64,000 nucleotides of DNA from Bacillota bacterium (GCA_021787335.1 JAJYMC010000014.1:35401-99400); one strand, 5' to 3'; positions 45,224-55,420 are shown, counted from the stretch's first letter. The notes: generated by a model not told the origin, from the letters alone. Translations and numbers: made by a program.

Positions 45224-46429
45224 GTGGATGAGCAGCGATTGACGGCGTTGAAGGAGACGGCGGCCAAGGCCGTCGATGACCTCGTCCCCGAACTGATCGC
45301 CCTCAGCCGGCGCATCCATGAGCATCCCGAACTCGGGTACGAGGAGGTCCAAGCGTCCGGCTGGCTCAGTGATTTCCTCGAACAGAAGGGCCTTGAGGTC
45401 GAACGAGGCTTCGATGGGATGGCGACGGCCTTCCGCGCGTCTTTCTCCGGCGGGTCCGGCGGTCCGGTGGTCGCCATCCTGGCCGAGTATGACGCCCTGC
45501 CCGAGATCGGGCACGCCTGCGGCCACAACATCATCGGTGTCTCGGCGGCCGGGGCGGGAGCCGCCCTTCGGAGCGCCCTGCCCTCCATCGCCGGGACGGT
45601 CCAGGTCATCGGCTGCCCGGCCGAGGAGACCGGGGGCAGCAAGGCCATCATGGCCAGAGACGGGGTCTTCGGGGGGGTCACCGCCGCCCTCAGCATGCAC
45701 CCCGGCAGCCAGACCGGCGGCGGGGCGGGGAGCCTGGCCATCACCCCGCTGACCTTCAAGTTCTACGGCCGCCCGGCCCACGCCGCGGCCTCCCCCCATG
45801 AGGGCATCAACGCCCTGGACGCCCTCCTCCAGATGTTCAACGGGATAAACGCGCTCAGGCAGCACGTCAAGAGCGACGTCCGCATCCACGGCATCGTCCG
45901 GCGGGGCGGGGTCGCTCCGAACATCGTCCCCGATTACGCCGAGGGCGAGTTCTACGTGCGCGCGGCCGCCCGCGAATACCTGGACGTGGTCGTGGCCAAG
46001 GTCAAGGACTGTGCCGCGGCTGGGGCCATGGCCGCCGGGGCGCGCCTCGAGGTCGAGGAGGGCGTCAGCTACGACGACATGCGTCCGAACCGCCCGCTGA
46101 TGCAGGCCTGCCTCGAGAACCTGCGCCTGCTGGGCGAGGAGTCCGAGGAGACCTTCGGCCAGCGGATCAGTGCGTCGACGGATGTCGGCAACGTCAGCCA
46201 CGTCTGCCCGACGGCGGCGCCCTCGATCGCCATCGCTCCGCACACCGTGCCAACGCACAGCCGGGAGTTCGCCGTGGCGGCCGTCTCCGACGCCGGCCAC
46301 CGGGGACTCGTCCTGGCGACCAAGATGCTCGCCCTGACGGCCATCGACGTCCTCCTTCGCCCGTCGCTGGTGGCCGCGATGGGGTCCGAGTTCGCCGCCG
46401 CCCGGGACGCGGCGGCCCAGGCACGCTGA
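45224..46429 (+). CDS. M20-family amidohydrolase (AbgB/aminoacylase-like)
   Basis: A 401-aa metallohydrolase. Motifs: SRRIHEHPELGYEEVQASGW, LAEYDALPEIGHACGHNIIG (metal ligands Asp and His), GCPAEETGGSKAIMARDGVF (Glu-Glu), a dimerisation lid with FYGRPAHAAASPHEGINALD, and TDVGNVSHVCPTAAPS near the end. The wording AEYDALPEIGHACGHN is characteristic of p-aminobenzoyl-glutamate hydrolase/peptidase M20D relatives. GTG at 45224 behind GAAGGGGGTCTTCGC. It is followed directly by an M24 peptidase gene, so a peptide- or N-acyl-amino-acid-degrading operon is likely. Confidence 0.92.
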   Translation: MDEQRLTALKETAAKAVDDLVPELIALSRRIHEHPELGYEEVQASGWLSDFLEQKGLEVERGFDGMATAFRASFSGGSGGPVVAILAEYDALPEIGHACGHNIIGVSAAGAGAALRSALPSIAGTVQVIGCPAEETGGSKAIMARDGVFGGVTAALSMHPGSQTGGGAGSLAITPLTFKFYGRPAHAAASPHEGINALDALLQMFNGINALRQHVKSDVRIHGIVRRGGVAPNIVPDYAEGEFYVRAAAREYLDVVVAKVKDCAAAGAMAAGARLEVEEGVSYDDMRPNRPLMQACLENLRLLGEESEETFGQRISASTDVGNVSHVCPTAAPSIAIAPHTVPTHSREFAVAAVSDAGHRGLVLATKMLALTAIDVLLRPSLVAAMGSEFAAARDAAAQAR

Positions 46430-46449
46430 TGGCCGGGGAGGGGCGAGGG

Positions 46450-47577
46450 GTGGACCGTTCGACGTTCGAGGATCGGCGCCGGCGACTGGCCGCGGCGGCC
46501 GAGCGGGAGGGAGTCGACGGGGTGGTCGTCCTCCCCGGCGCCAACCTGTCGTATCTCACGGGCCTCCGGATGGCTGCCAGCGAACGTCCGACCATGGCCG
46601 TCGTGTCGGGTGACGGCGGGCTGGCCATGATTGCGCCGCTCCTGGAGGCGGAGAAGGTCCGGCGCGAGACCGGTATAGAGAAGGTCCATGACTACGCCGA
46701 CGAGGACGGTCCGCTGGGGGCGGTGCGCTCGGCCCTCCGGCAGGTCTTCCCGGCCGTGTCCACCGGGCGCGCCCTGCGACTCGGGGTGGAGTACCTGAAC
46801 ATGCGGCTCTTCGAGTACCGGCTATTGGACGAGGCCGTGCCGGAATTGGTCCCGTCCGACGCCGGCCCGCTCACGGCCGAGTTGCGCGGCCGCAAGGACC
46901 CGGCCGAGGTCGCCCTGATCGAGAAGGCGGTGGCGGTCGTCGAGCGGGCCACCCGCGCGGCCCGGGCGGTCGTAAGGCCGGGCGCCACCGAACTCGACGT
47001 CGCCCGGGCCATGGAAACCGCCATCCGCGAGGATGAACTGGCGACGGGCGGCGGCAGCGTGGCTTCGGGTGAGCGCAGCGCGATGCCGCACGCCCGGACG
47101 TCAACCCGGACCATCCGCGACGGCGAGGTGGTCTGGGCCGACATCGTCGTCGTTCGCGAGGGTTATGTGGCCGACATCACCAGGACCTTCGTCGCCGGGC
47201 CGCTCGGACCGGAGCTCAACCGGGTCTACGACGTGGTCCTCGAGGCCCAGAGACGGGCGAGGGAAGGGGCGCGCCCCGGGATGACCGGCGCGGAGCTCGA
47301 CGCCATGGCCCGCGACTACATCACCGGGCAGGGCTTTGGGGAATACTTCACCCATCGGACGGGCCACGGCCTGGGACTGGAAGTACACGAGGAACCGTAC
47401 ATCATCCGCACCAACGAGCGCCCCCTCGAACCGGGCCAGGTCTTCACCATCGAACCCGGCGTCTATCTGCCCGGCAAGGGCGGCGTCCGAGTGGAGGACG
47501 ACGTCATCTTGACCGAGGAGGGGGCCCGGAGCCTGACCAGCTACCCGCGGGACCTTCGGCTGGGACGGCCCAGCTAG
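46450..47577 (+). CDS. M24-family aminopeptidase P / Xaa-Pro peptidase
   Basis: A 375-aa 'pita-bread' metallopeptidase. N-terminal creatinase-like domain (~1-125: GVVVLPGANLSYLTGLRM) and catalytic domain with all five metal ligands: WADIVVVREGYVADITRTF (two Asp), HRTGHGLGLEVHEEP (His), FTIEPGVYL (Glu) and VRVEDDVILTEEG (Glu). The start is probably the GTG at 46450, which has GGGGAGGGGCGAGG directly upstream; an ATG at 46429 overlapping the M20 stop is the alternative. Cleaves N-terminal residues before proline in the family. Confidence 0.92.
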   Translation: MDRSTFEDRRRRLAAAAEREGVDGVVVLPGANLSYLTGLRMAASERPTMAVVSGDGGLAMIAPLLEAEKVRRETGIEKVHDYADEDGPLGAVRSALRQVFPAVSTGRALRLGVEYLNMRLFEYRLLDEAVPELVPSDAGPLTAELRGRKDPAEVALIEKAVAVVERATRAARAVVRPGATELDVARAMETAIREDELATGGGSVASGERSAMPHARTSTRTIRDGEVVWADIVVVREGYVADITRTFVAGPLGPELNRVYDVVLEAQRRAREGARPGMTGAELDAMARDYITGQGFGEYFTHRTGHGLGLEVHEEPYIIRTNERPLEPGQVFTIEPGVYLPGKGGVRVEDDVILTEEGARSLTSYPRDLRLGRPS

Positions 47578-47637
47578 CGGGTCCTCCGGGATGGCCGCCA
47601 GACGATGAATCGCCCGTCCGGATGGGAGGTCGAGAGG

Positions 47638-48945
47638 ATGCCTTTCGAGCTCGCCCCGGCGGGCGATTTTCTTATGGCCGAGTTGGCCGAGGGGGTCCGC
47701 TTCTTCGGGCGCCGGCTGGACAAGTTCAAGACGATCGACCTGGGCGGGTTCGTCCACCGGCCGCTGGACAAGGACTCGGTGACGGCGACGGCTCTGGCGG
47801 CCCAACTCCTCAAGCGGGGCTCCCGGCGTTACCCGTCGACGCGCGCCCTGACCATCAGGACCGAGGAACTCTACGGGGCCGGCCTGGACAGTTACGTCAT
47901 GAAGTACGGCGAGAGCCAGTCGATCGGAGTCTCTCTCGGCGTCGTCGATCGGTCCTATCTGCCGGATTCGTCGGACGTCCTCGGGGACGGGCTGGGTCTC
48001 TTCTTCGAACTCCTGACCGACCCGGTGACCGAGGACGGCGGCTTCCGCCGGGACTACTTCGATCAGGAGCGGGACAACCTCCGCCGACGCATCGAGGGAG
48101 TCATCAACGACAAGCAGCGCTACGCCAGGTTCCGCGGCCTGCAGGAGATGTGCCCCGACGAGGGCTACGGGCTCCTGGAGATCGGGCGCTTGGAGGACAT
48201 CCCGGGCCTCGACCCGGTCGGCGTCTACGACCGGTATCGCGGGATGCTCTCGGAGCGGCCCATCGACCTGGTGGCGGTGGGCCCGACCGACCCCGGCCAA
48301 CTGGTCGGGCGGATGGCCGACCTCATCCCCCGCGGACCGGGTCGGAGGACAGCCTTCAAGGTCACCGGGGCGGCCCCGCCGCCGCCGCATCCCCGCGAGG
48401 TGGTCGAGGAGCAGGAGGTCAAACAGGGGAAGCTGGTCATGGGCTTCCGCACCGGGATCACCCAGGGCGACCCGGACTACCCGGCTCTCCTGGGCTACAA
48501 CGGCGTCCTCGGCGGGTTCGTCCACTCGAAGCTGTTCCAGAACGTGCGGGAAAAGGCGAGCCTCGCTTACTACGCCCACTCGGCGGTCAACGGGGCCAAG
48601 GGGTTCGTCGTCATCGAGTCCGGCATCGACCCCGTCAACTACGAACGGGCCAGGGAGATCATCGAACGGCAGGTGGCGGCCATCCGCGAAGGGGACATCA
48701 GCGACTACGAGTTCGAGTCGACGAAGAAGGCCCTCCACAACATCATCCGCCAGGGCGAGGACGACCCGTCGGACATGATCGCCATCCAGTTGGCCCAGGC
48801 CCGGTCGGGCCGCTTCCGGACCCTCCCACAGAGGCTGGAGGAGATCGCCGGGATCACCCGCGACGGCATCGTCAAGGTGGCCGGACTGGTCACCCTCGAT
48901 ACCGTCTACTTCCTCCGCGGACGCCAAGGGGGTGACCAGCGGTGA
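47638..48945 (+). CDS. M16-family protein without zinc motif (YmfF-like)
   Basis: A 435-aa member of the M16 (insulinase/pitrilysin) family. Where active members have H-x-x-E-H near the N-terminus this protein reads AAQLLKRGSRRYPSTRALT, so it lacks the zinc site. LYGAGLDSYVMKYGESQSIG and the C-terminal NGVLGGFVHSKLFQNVREKA, then SLAYYAHSAVNGAKGFVVIE are well conserved M16 features. It pairs with the active-type partner that starts within its stop codon (GTGA), reproducing the ymfF-ymfH arrangement of B. subtilis; the two probably form a heterodimeric peptidase. ATG at 47638 behind GGGAGGTCGAGAGG. Confidence 0.9.
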   Translation: MPFELAPAGDFLMAELAEGVRFFGRRLDKFKTIDLGGFVHRPLDKDSVTATALAAQLLKRGSRRYPSTRALTIRTEELYGAGLDSYVMKYGESQSIGVSLGVVDRSYLPDSSDVLGDGLGLFFELLTDPVTEDGGFRRDYFDQERDNLRRRIEGVINDKQRYARFRGLQEMCPDEGYGLLEIGRLEDIPGLDPVGVYDRYRGMLSERPIDLVAVGPTDPGQLVGRMADLIPRGPGRRTAFKVTGAAPPPPHPREVVEEQEVKQGKLVMGFRTGITQGDPDYPALLGYNGVLGGFVHSKLFQNVREKASLAYYAHSAVNGAKGFVVIESGIDPVNYERAREIIERQVAAIREGDISDYEFESTKKALHNIIRQGEDDPSDMIAIQLAQARSGRFRTLPQRLEEIAGITRDGIVKVAGLVTLDTVYFLRGRQGGDQR

Positions 48946-50246
48946 ACCTGCAACGCTGCCAGTACCAGGCCGTCGGTGAGACGGTCTACGCCGCCGAGTT
49001 GGACGACGGGCTCCACGTCTACGTCATGCCCAAGCCGGGCTACAACAAGAAGTACGTCACCTTCGCCACCCACTATGGTTCGGTCGACAGCCACTTCAAG
49101 GCCCCGGGCGACCCCGCGCCGGTCAACGTCCCCGACGGCATCGCCCACTTCCTCGAGCACAAGATGTTCGAGAAGGAAGAGGGCAACGTGTTCGACCGGT
49201 TCGCCGCCCTCGGGGCGATGAGCAACGCCTTCACGACCTACACCTCCACCAGCTATCTGTGCTCGGCCACGGAGAACTTCCCGGATTGCCTGGACCTCCT
49301 GGTCGACATGGTCACGAGGCCGTACTTCACCGATGAGAGCGTGGCCAAGGAGAAGGGGATCATCGGCCAGGAGATCCGGATGTATGAGGACAGCCCGCGC
49401 TGGCGGGTGCGCGACAACCTCCTGACCGCCCTGTACCAGGCCCACCCGGTACGGATCAACATCGCCGGGACCGTCGAGTCCATCCAGGACATCACGAAGG
49501 AACTCCTCTACCGGTGCTACCGGACCTTTTACCGGCCCGAGAACATGAACCTCTTCGTCACCGGGGAGATCGAGCCAGGCTGGGCCATCGACCGTGTCGC
49601 CGCCCGGATGCCGGCCCAGGGCGGCCCGCGCGGGGACATCGAGAGGCTCTTCCCGGATGAACCGTCGACCATCAACCGACCGACCGTGGACGAGGCCATG
49701 GCCGTGGCCGTGCCCCTGGTCCTGGTCGGCTTCAAGGACCGGGACGTCGGCTACGACGGGCCCCGCCTGCTCGATAAGATCGTCTACATGGACATCCTCC
49801 TCGAAGTCCTCCTGGGCAGGAGTTCGCCGATCTATGACTCGCTCTACCAGGACGGGCTCATCGACGAGCGCTTCGCCGCCGACTATGACGGGGAGCGAGA
49901 CTATGGCTACGTGGCCATCGGCGGGGAGTCGCGCGACCCGGACCTCCTCCGCGAGCGGTTGGCCGCCGCCTTCGCCGAGGCCCTGGACCGGGGGGTCGAC
50001 CCGGAGGCCTTCGAGCGGGTCCGGCGCAAGCTGACCGGCGGCTTCGTGGCCGGGTTCAACTCGCCCGAGTACGCCGCGCACAACTTCACCCTCTACCGGT
50101 TCCGCGACGTCGACATCTTCGACTACCTGACCGCCCTCGGGCGGGCCACCCCCGAGGGGGCCGACGAACGCCTGCGGGCCATCTTCGACCCCTCGGCCAT
50201 GGCCGCCTCGGTCATCCGCCCCGGAGGAATCCCCGGCCGGGCGTAG
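48942..50246 (+). CDS. M16-family zinc peptidase (YmfH-like)
   Basis: A 434-aa M16 peptidase with the inverted zinc motif HFLEH in DGIAHFLEHKMFEKEEGNVF (~64-83), followed by NAFTTYTSTSYLCSATENFP and the downstream Glu region KEKGIIGQEIRMYEDSPRWR. The C-terminal half contains SSPIYDSLYQDGLIDERFAA. In Bacillus YmfH is the catalytic partner of YmfF. GTG at 48942 overlaps the stop of the upstream non-catalytic subunit. The ymf region of Bacillus also carries short-chain dehydrogenases and pgsA; none of these is nearby here, so the pair stands alone beside other peptidases. Confidence 0.92.
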   Translation: MNLQRCQYQAVGETVYAAELDDGLHVYVMPKPGYNKKYVTFATHYGSVDSHFKAPGDPAPVNVPDGIAHFLEHKMFEKEEGNVFDRFAALGAMSNAFTTYTSTSYLCSATENFPDCLDLLVDMVTRPYFTDESVAKEKGIIGQEIRMYEDSPRWRVRDNLLTALYQAHPVRINIAGTVESIQDITKELLYRCYRTFYRPENMNLFVTGEIEPGWAIDRVAARMPAQGGPRGDIERLFPDEPSTINRPTVDEAMAVAVPLVLVGFKDRDVGYDGPRLLDKIVYMDILLEVLLGRSSPIYDSLYQDGLIDERFAADYDGERDYGYVAIGGESRDPDLLRERLAAAFAEALDRGVDPEAFERVRRKLTGGFVAGFNSPEYAAHNFTLYRFRDVDIFDYLTALGRATPEGADERLRAIFDPSAMAASVIRPGGIPGRA

Positions 50247-50276
50247 AAGATAAGGGCGGAAAGGACGTGCTGCCCT

Positions 50277-50840
50277 TTGGCGAGGACCAACCTCAAACCA
50301 TCCACCAGCCTCTACCCGCAACCGGCGGTCATGGTCAGCTGCGGCGACATCGACGGCAAGAAGAACATCATCACCCTGGCCTGGGCCGGAGTGGCCTGCT
50401 CCGAACCACCGATGGTGACCCTCGGGATCCGCCCCCAGCGTTTCTCGTATGGTCTCATCAAGGACAGCGGCGAGTTCGTGGTCAACCTACCGGGCACCCC
50501 GCTCTTGCGGGAGGCGGACTTCTGCGGTAACACCTCCGGCCGGACGGTCGACAAGTTCGCGGCCCTCGGCCTGACCCCGTCACCGAGCGCCAAGGTCAAG
50601 GCCCCGGGCATCGCCGAATGTCCGGTCAGCCTGGAGTGTTGGGTGCGGGAGGTGATCCACCTCGGCTCGCACGACCTCTTCGTCGGCGAGGTGGTCAACA
50701 TCAGCGCCGATGAACGGGCTCTCGGCGACAGCGGCAAGATCGACCTGGCTCGGATCAGCCCGCTGGTCTACGGCGGCGGCGACTACTGGGAGCTGGGCAA
50801 GAAGCTGGGTATCTACGGCTTCAGTAAGAAGAAGGCCTGA
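50277..50840 (+). CDS. Flavin reductase-like FMN-binding split-barrel protein
   Basis: A 187-aa protein of the flavin-reductase-like family: PAVMVSCGDIDGKKNIITLA, then WAGVACSEPPMVTLGIRPQR is the typical FMN-binding strand pair, RFSYGLIKDSGEFVVNLPG the second, and FVGEVVNISADERALGDSG the later strands. Such proteins bind FMN and may serve as NAD(P)H:flavin oxidoreductases or flavoredoxins. TTG at 50277 is tentative (AAAGGA lies thirteen bases upstream). A terminator directly follows, separating it from the hut genes. Confidence 0.88.
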   Translation: MARTNLKPSTSLYPQPAVMVSCGDIDGKKNIITLAWAGVACSEPPMVTLGIRPQRFSYGLIKDSGEFVVNLPGTPLLREADFCGNTSGRTVDKFAALGLTPSPSAKVKAPGIAECPVSLECWVREVIHLGSHDLFVGEVVNISADERALGDSGKIDLARISPLVYGGGDYWELGKKLGIYGFSKKKA

Positions 50841-50853
50841 ACGACCACAAAGA

Positions 50854-50881
50854 AGAAGGCGGATGAGCCTTCTCTTTTTTT
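50854..50881 (+). terminator. Terminator before hutH
   Basis: AGAAGGC (50854-50860) pairs with GCCTTCT (50867-50873), followed by CTTTTTTTT. Its T-run ends only 17 bp before the hutH start, overlapping the hutH leader. Confidence 0.75.
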
Positions 50882-50897
50882 GGGCGAGGAGGAGCCG

Positions 50898-52496
50898 ATG
50901 AGCACTGAGGTCATCATCGATGGGCATTCCCTGGACCTGGACCAGATCGAGCGGGTCGCCCATGAAGAGGCGACCGTGGCCATAGCCCCGGAGGCTCGGA
51001 GGCGCGTCGAGGCGTCCCGCCTGACCATCGAGCGGGTCATCGAACGCGGGGCCTCGGTCTACGGGGTCAATACCGGTTTCGGCCGGTTCAGCGACGTGGT
51101 CATCCCGCCGGAGGACGTCGTGCGGCTGCAGCGCAACCTGATCGTCAGCCATGCCGCCGGGGCCGGGGAACCCTTCCCCGTGCCGGTGGTCCGGGCGATG
51201 ATCCTCCTGCGGGCCAATGCCCTGGCCCTTGGGCACTCCGGGGTGCGTCCCGTGGTCATCGAGACCCTGGTCGGGATGCTCAACCGGGGTGTCCACCCGG
51301 TGGTCCCCCAGAAAGGATCCCTGGGAGCCAGCGGCGACCTGGCCCCACTGGCCCATCTGGCCCTGGTCGCCCTGGGCCTGGGCGAGGCTTACCACGGTGG
51401 GCGACGGAGCCCGGGGGCCGAGGCCATGGCCACGGCCGGTCTGCGACCTCTGACCCTCGAGGCCAAGGAAGGACTGGCCCTCATCAATGGCACCCAGACG
51501 ATGACCGCCGTCGCCGCCCTGACTCTGGCGGCGGCAGGGCGCCTCTTGATCCTGGCCGACGCGAGCGGGGCCCTGACCCTCGAAGCTTTACAGGGCATCC
51601 CGCTGGCCTTCGACCCGCGGCTGCAGGCCGTGCGCGGCCACCCCGGTCAGGAAGCCAGCGCCCGCCGTCTGCGCGGGATGCTCGAAGGGAGCCAGCTGGT
51701 GACCCGGCCCGGCGAACTCCGCACGCAGGACGCCTATGCCCTGCGGTGCATGCCGCAGGTGCACGGGGCGAGCGGGGACGCCATCGATTACGCCACCGCG
51801 GTCGTCCTCCGCGAGGCCAACGCGGCCACCGATAACCCGCTCGTCTTTCCCGACGATGAGGCCGTCATCTCCGGGGGGAACTTCCACGGGCAGCCGGTGG
51901 CCATCGCCATGGACCTGGCCGGCATCGCCCTGGCCGAACTGGGGAGCATCTCGGAACGCCGGGTCGAGCGCCTGGTGAACCCGCAGCTGAGCGGGCTCCC
52001 GGCCTTCCTGACCCGCAACGGCGGGCTCAACTCCGGCCTCATGCTCGCCCAGTACACTGCGGCGGCCCTGGTCTCCGAGGACAAGATCCTGGCCTCACCG
52101 GCGTCCGTGGACTCCATCCCGTCGTCCGCCAACCAGGAGGACCACGTCAGCATGGGGACCATCGCCGCCCGCAAGGCCGCCGAGATCCTGACCAACGTCC
52201 AGACGGTCCTGGCCATCGAGCTGCTCTGCGCGGCCCAGGCGGTCGACCTGGCGGTGGAAGCCCGGTCGCCGGCGGGGGGCGCGGGGGGCACGGCGGACGC
52301 GGTGGGTGGCCGGCCCGAAGAACTCCTCGGTCGTGGGACGAGGGCCCTCTATCAACAGGTACGGGGCCGCGTGCCCGGGCTTCAGGACGACCGGGTCCTG
52401 GCCGGCGACATCGAAGCCATCAGAAGCGGCATCACGGCCGGACGCGACCACTCGTGGTGGGCCGCCGTGGGCATTGACCCAGCAGGACCGGAATAA
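50898..52496 (+). CDS. hutH: Histidine ammonia-lyase
   Basis: A 532-aa enzyme deaminating L-histidine to trans-urocanate. The self-formed MIO cofactor arises from Ala-Ser-Gly in QKGSLGASGDLAPLAHLALV (~residues 140-160). Other motifs: SVYGVNTGFGRFSDVVIP (catalytic Tyr), VQDAYALRCMPQVHG-type sequence (TQDAYALRCMPQVHGASGDA), and SSANQEDHVSMGTIAARKA. ATG at 50898 is selected by GCGAGGAGGAGCCG. A Gly/Ala-rich patch (ARSPAGGAGGTADAVGG) near 455 is an unusual insertion. First gene of the hut run; no hutP or hutC regulator gene is nearby. Confidence 0.95.
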   Translation: MSTEVIIDGHSLDLDQIERVAHEEATVAIAPEARRRVEASRLTIERVIERGASVYGVNTGFGRFSDVVIPPEDVVRLQRNLIVSHAAGAGEPFPVPVVRAMILLRANALALGHSGVRPVVIETLVGMLNRGVHPVVPQKGSLGASGDLAPLAHLALVALGLGEAYHGGRRSPGAEAMATAGLRPLTLEAKEGLALINGTQTMTAVAALTLAAAGRLLILADASGALTLEALQGIPLAFDPRLQAVRGHPGQEASARRLRGMLEGSQLVTRPGELRTQDAYALRCMPQVHGASGDAIDYATAVVLREANAATDNPLVFPDDEAVISGGNFHGQPVAIAMDLAGIALAELGSISERRVERLVNPQLSGLPAFLTRNGGLNSGLMLAQYTAAALVSEDKILASPASVDSIPSSANQEDHVSMGTIAARKAAEILTNVQTVLAIELLCAAQAVDLAVEARSPAGGAGGTADAVGGRPEELLGRGTRALYQQVRGRVPGLQDDRVLAGDIEAIRSGITAGRDHSWWAAVGIDPAGPE

Positions 52497-52514
52497 ACTT
52501 GGGGGGGTAGGCGC

Positions 52515-54164
52515 ATGTCACCGATCGTGCGGGCCCCGCGCGGGTCTGAACTGAACTGCAAGGGATGGGCGCAGGAAGCCGCCCTCCGCATGCTCATGAA
52601 CAATCTGGACCCGGACGTGGCCGAGAAACCCGAGGAACTCATCGTCTACGGCGGGAGCGGCCGCGCCGCTCGGAGCTGGGAGGCCTTCTGGGCCATCGTC
52701 GCGGCCCTGAAGGACCTGGAGAACGACGAGACCCTGCTCGTCCAATCGGGCAAGCCGGTCGGGGTCTTCAAGACCCATCCGATGGCGCCCCGCGTCCTCA
52801 TCTCCAACGCCATGCTCGTTCCGCACTGGGCGAACTGGGAGAAGTTCTGGGAGCTTGAAGGCAAGGGCCTGACCATGTACGGCCAGATGACCGCCGGGAG
52901 CTGGATCTACATCGGCACCCAGGGGATCATCCAGGGCACCTACGAGACTCTCGCCGAGCTTGCCCGGCAGAAGTTCGGGGGCAGCCTCAAAGGCCGGCTC
53001 GTGGTCACCGCCGGGCTCGGCGGCATGGGCGGGGCCCAGCCGCTGGCCATCACCATGAACGGCGGAGTCGCCCTGGTCGTCGAGGTCGACGAGGAGCGCA
53101 TCCAGCGCCGTCTGAGGATCGGTTACTGCGACAAGATAGCCCGCACCCTTGACGAGGGGCTGGCCATGGCCCGCGAGGCCCAGGAGAAAGGTCTCCCGCT
53201 GTCCGTGGCCGTCCTTGGCAACGCCGCCGAGACCCACCCGGAGATGATCCGCCGGGGGATCGTCCCGGACGTGGTCACCGACCAGACCTCGGCCCACGAC
53301 GCCCTTCACGGCTACATCCCGGCCGGGCTGACCATGGTCCAGGCGGCCGACCTGCGCCGCCGTGACCCCAAGGAATACGTCCGGCGAGCCAAGGAGAGCA
53401 TGGCCACCCAGGTCAGGGCGATGCTCGAGTGGCAGAAGCGGGGCGCGGTCGTCTTCGACTATGGCAACAACCTTCGCCAGCAGGCCCTGGAAGCCGGGGT
53501 CGAGGACGCCTTCGCCTATCCCGGGTTCGTCCCCGCCTACATCCGGCCGCTCTTCTGCGAGGGGAAGGGGCCCTTCCGCTGGGCCGCGCTGTCGGGCGAC
53601 CCGGAGGACATCTACCGGACCGACGAGGTCATCCTGCGTGAGTTCCCCGAGAACAAGGGCCTGATCCGCTGGATCAAGCAGGCCCGCGAGAGGATCCCCT
53701 TCCAAGGGCTCCCCGCCCGCATCTGCTGGTTGGGCTATGGCGAGCGGGCCCGCATCGGGCTCATCTTCAACGACCTGGTCCGCCGGGGCGAACTCAAGGC
53801 CCCCATCGTCATCGGCCGCGACCACCTGGACTCGGGCTCGGTGGCCTCGCCCAACCGCGAGACCGAGGCCATGCGCGACGGCAGCGACGCCATCGCCGAT
53901 TGGCCCATCCTCAACGCGCTCGTCAACACCGCGGCCGGGGCGAGCTGGGTCTCGGTCCACCACGGCGGGGGAGTCGGGATCGGCTACTCCATCCACGCCG
54001 GGATGGTCATCGTCGCCGACGGCACCGATGAAGCCGCTGAAAGACTGCAGAGGGTCCTGACCACTGACCCGGGGACGGGTGTCATGCGCCACGCCGACGC
54101 CGGTTATGAGCTGGCCGTCAAGACCGCCCGGGAGAAGGGTATAAAGCTACCGATGCTTGATTGA
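52515..54164 (+). CDS. hutU: Urocanate hydratase
   Basis: A 549-aa urocanase converting urocanate to imidazolonepropionate, using tightly bound NAD+ as electrophile. N-terminal [40 protein letters not shown] (NAD-binding); [20 protein letters not shown] with the active-site Cys region; [20 protein letters not shown] near the C-terminus. Length is family standard (about 550). ATG at 52515 behind GGGGGGGTAGGCGC, 18 bp after hutH, so the two are co-transcribed. Confidence 0.96.
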   Translation: MSPIVRAPRGSELNCKGWAQEAALRMLMNNLDPDVAEKPEELIVYGGSGRAARSWEAFWAIVAALKDLENDETLLVQSGKPVGVFKTHPMAPRVLISNAMLVPHWANWEKFWELEGKGLTMYGQMTAGSWIYIGTQGIIQGTYETLAELARQKFGGSLKGRLVVTAGLGGMGGAQPLAITMNGGVALVVEVDEERIQRRLRIGYCDKIARTLDEGLAMAREAQEKGLPLSVAVLGNAAETHPEMIRRGIVPDVVTDQTSAHDALHGYIPAGLTMVQAADLRRRDPKEYVRRAKESMATQVRAMLEWQKRGAVVFDYGNNLRQQALEAGVEDAFAYPGFVPAYIRPLFCEGKGPFRWAALSGDPEDIYRTDEVILREFPENKGLIRWIKQARERIPFQGLPARICWLGYGERARIGLIFNDLVRRGELKAPIVIGRDHLDSGSVASPNRETEAMRDGSDAIADWPILNALVNTAAGASWVSVHHGGGVGIGYSIHAGMVIVADGTDEAAERLQRVLTTDPGTGVMRHADAGYELAVKTAREKGIKLPMLD

Positions 54165-54215
54165 CGGCCCGTCGCCGGCGGACGGGCGACATGGCTCATT
54201 CAAGGGGTAACCTGA

Positions 54216-55322
54216 ATGCGCGTCGCGACCGTTCGCCGGCCGCCGATGGCGGCCTTCCTCGCCGGGCTCACCTTGGTCGCCACCCTGAGCATGGTCAAGG
54301 TAGACCGGCTGACCACCTTCACCGCCGAGACGGTGATCGCCGCACCGTGGGGGTCCCAGGCCGAAGCCTTCGGCCGGGGGAAGGGCCCCGATGGCCGGGA
54401 GTTCGGACCCCGCAGCTTTGTCGTCGACCAGGACGGCCACATCCTGGTGGCCGACACCTTCAACGCCCGGGTCAAGGAGTACGACGGCCGGGGCCGCTTG
54501 CTGCGGCAGTTCGCGGTGGGCGAAGGGCTGTCCCGCAAGCCTTTCATCGAGGACCTGGCGATCACCCCGGCCGGGCACATCTACGTGGCCGACAGTGCCA
54601 ACGGGGTGGTCCTCAAGTACGGCCGGGACGGGCGTCACCTGGCCACCCTCGACCCTCGACCCGACCTCCGACGCGGTGACACCTGGCGCATCGAGGCTCT
54701 GGCGGCCGGGCCGGCCGACGGCCTTTACGTGCTGGGCCTGGTGCTCGCGGTCGACGGCTATGTCGGGTCGGTCAGGCTCTTCAGCGCCAGCGGCGCGCTC
54801 CGGGCGGTGACCACCGAAGTCAGCCTCGATGTGACCGGGGAGCCGCGCAAGAACAGGGCGGCCGCGGTCGACCGCCTCATCTCCGGCTTCGCTCCGGTCG
54901 AGGCGAGCCGGCTGGTGCTCCTGGCCGCCGGCGACACTCCGTTTCAGCGGTCGCTCTTCGTGGTCTCGGGGAACGGCGGCCAGGCCCAGCGGTGGCTCTA
55001 TGAGAGCGCCGTTTACATCGAAGACGCGGCCCTTCTGGGGGCCGATTCCGCCGGGGCCGTCTACCTGGGAGCCAACCTGACAACCACCGGCGGGTGGGTG
55101 GCCAAGCTCGACGGCGACGGTCGAGTCCTGGAATCGATCGAGGCCGGAGCGCCGGAAGCCGCTCGGGGCGGGCCGGCGGCGCTCTTCGGTGCCCGGGTCG
55201 ACCAGCGGGGAGACCTTTTCCTGGTCCGGTCGACCGCGGACCGGTTCACCATCGTCCGGCTGTCTTCAGCGCGGCACCTGGGCTTCCGGCTGAGATGGCG
55301 GGGGGCCTCCGGACGGCGGTAG
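54216..55322 (+). CDS. Exported NHL-type beta-propeller protein
   Basis: A 368-aa protein with an N-terminal hydrophobic signal/anchor (MAAFLAGLTLVATLSMVKV) followed by repeats of beta-propeller type: FGPRSFVVDQDGHILVADTF, then NARVKEYDGRGRLLRQFAVG; IEDLAITPAGHIYVADSANG, then VVLKYGRDGRHLATL; later ALAAGPADGLYVLGL and AGAVYLGANLTTTGGWVAKL. This is the NHL/SMP-30-like pattern (V-A-D-x-x-N-x-R-V). There are no enzymatic motifs. It interrupts the hut genes between hutU and hutI on the same strand with short gaps, so it is co-transcribed; a role in the pathway is unclear. ATG at 54216 behind AAGGGGTAACCTGA. Confidence 0.8.
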   Translation: MRVATVRRPPMAAFLAGLTLVATLSMVKVDRLTTFTAETVIAAPWGSQAEAFGRGKGPDGREFGPRSFVVDQDGHILVADTFNARVKEYDGRGRLLRQFAVGEGLSRKPFIEDLAITPAGHIYVADSANGVVLKYGRDGRHLATLDPRPDLRRGDTWRIEALAAGPADGLYVLGLVLAVDGYVGSVRLFSASGALRAVTTEVSLDVTGEPRKNRAAAVDRLISGFAPVEASRLVLLAAGDTPFQRSLFVVSGNGGQAQRWLYESAVYIEDAALLGADSAGAVYLGANLTTTGGWVAKLDGDGRVLESIEAGAPEAARGGPAALFGARVDQRGDLFLVRSTADRFTIVRLSSARHLGFRLRWRGASGRR

Positions 55323-55420
55323 GTCCGATGTCTCCGGGCAGCCCCGGAAGGGAAACGCGGACCGGTGGGAGAACCGTGGACAAGCCTGGACCACGACGAA
55401 ACGGGGAGGGCTGAAGACCG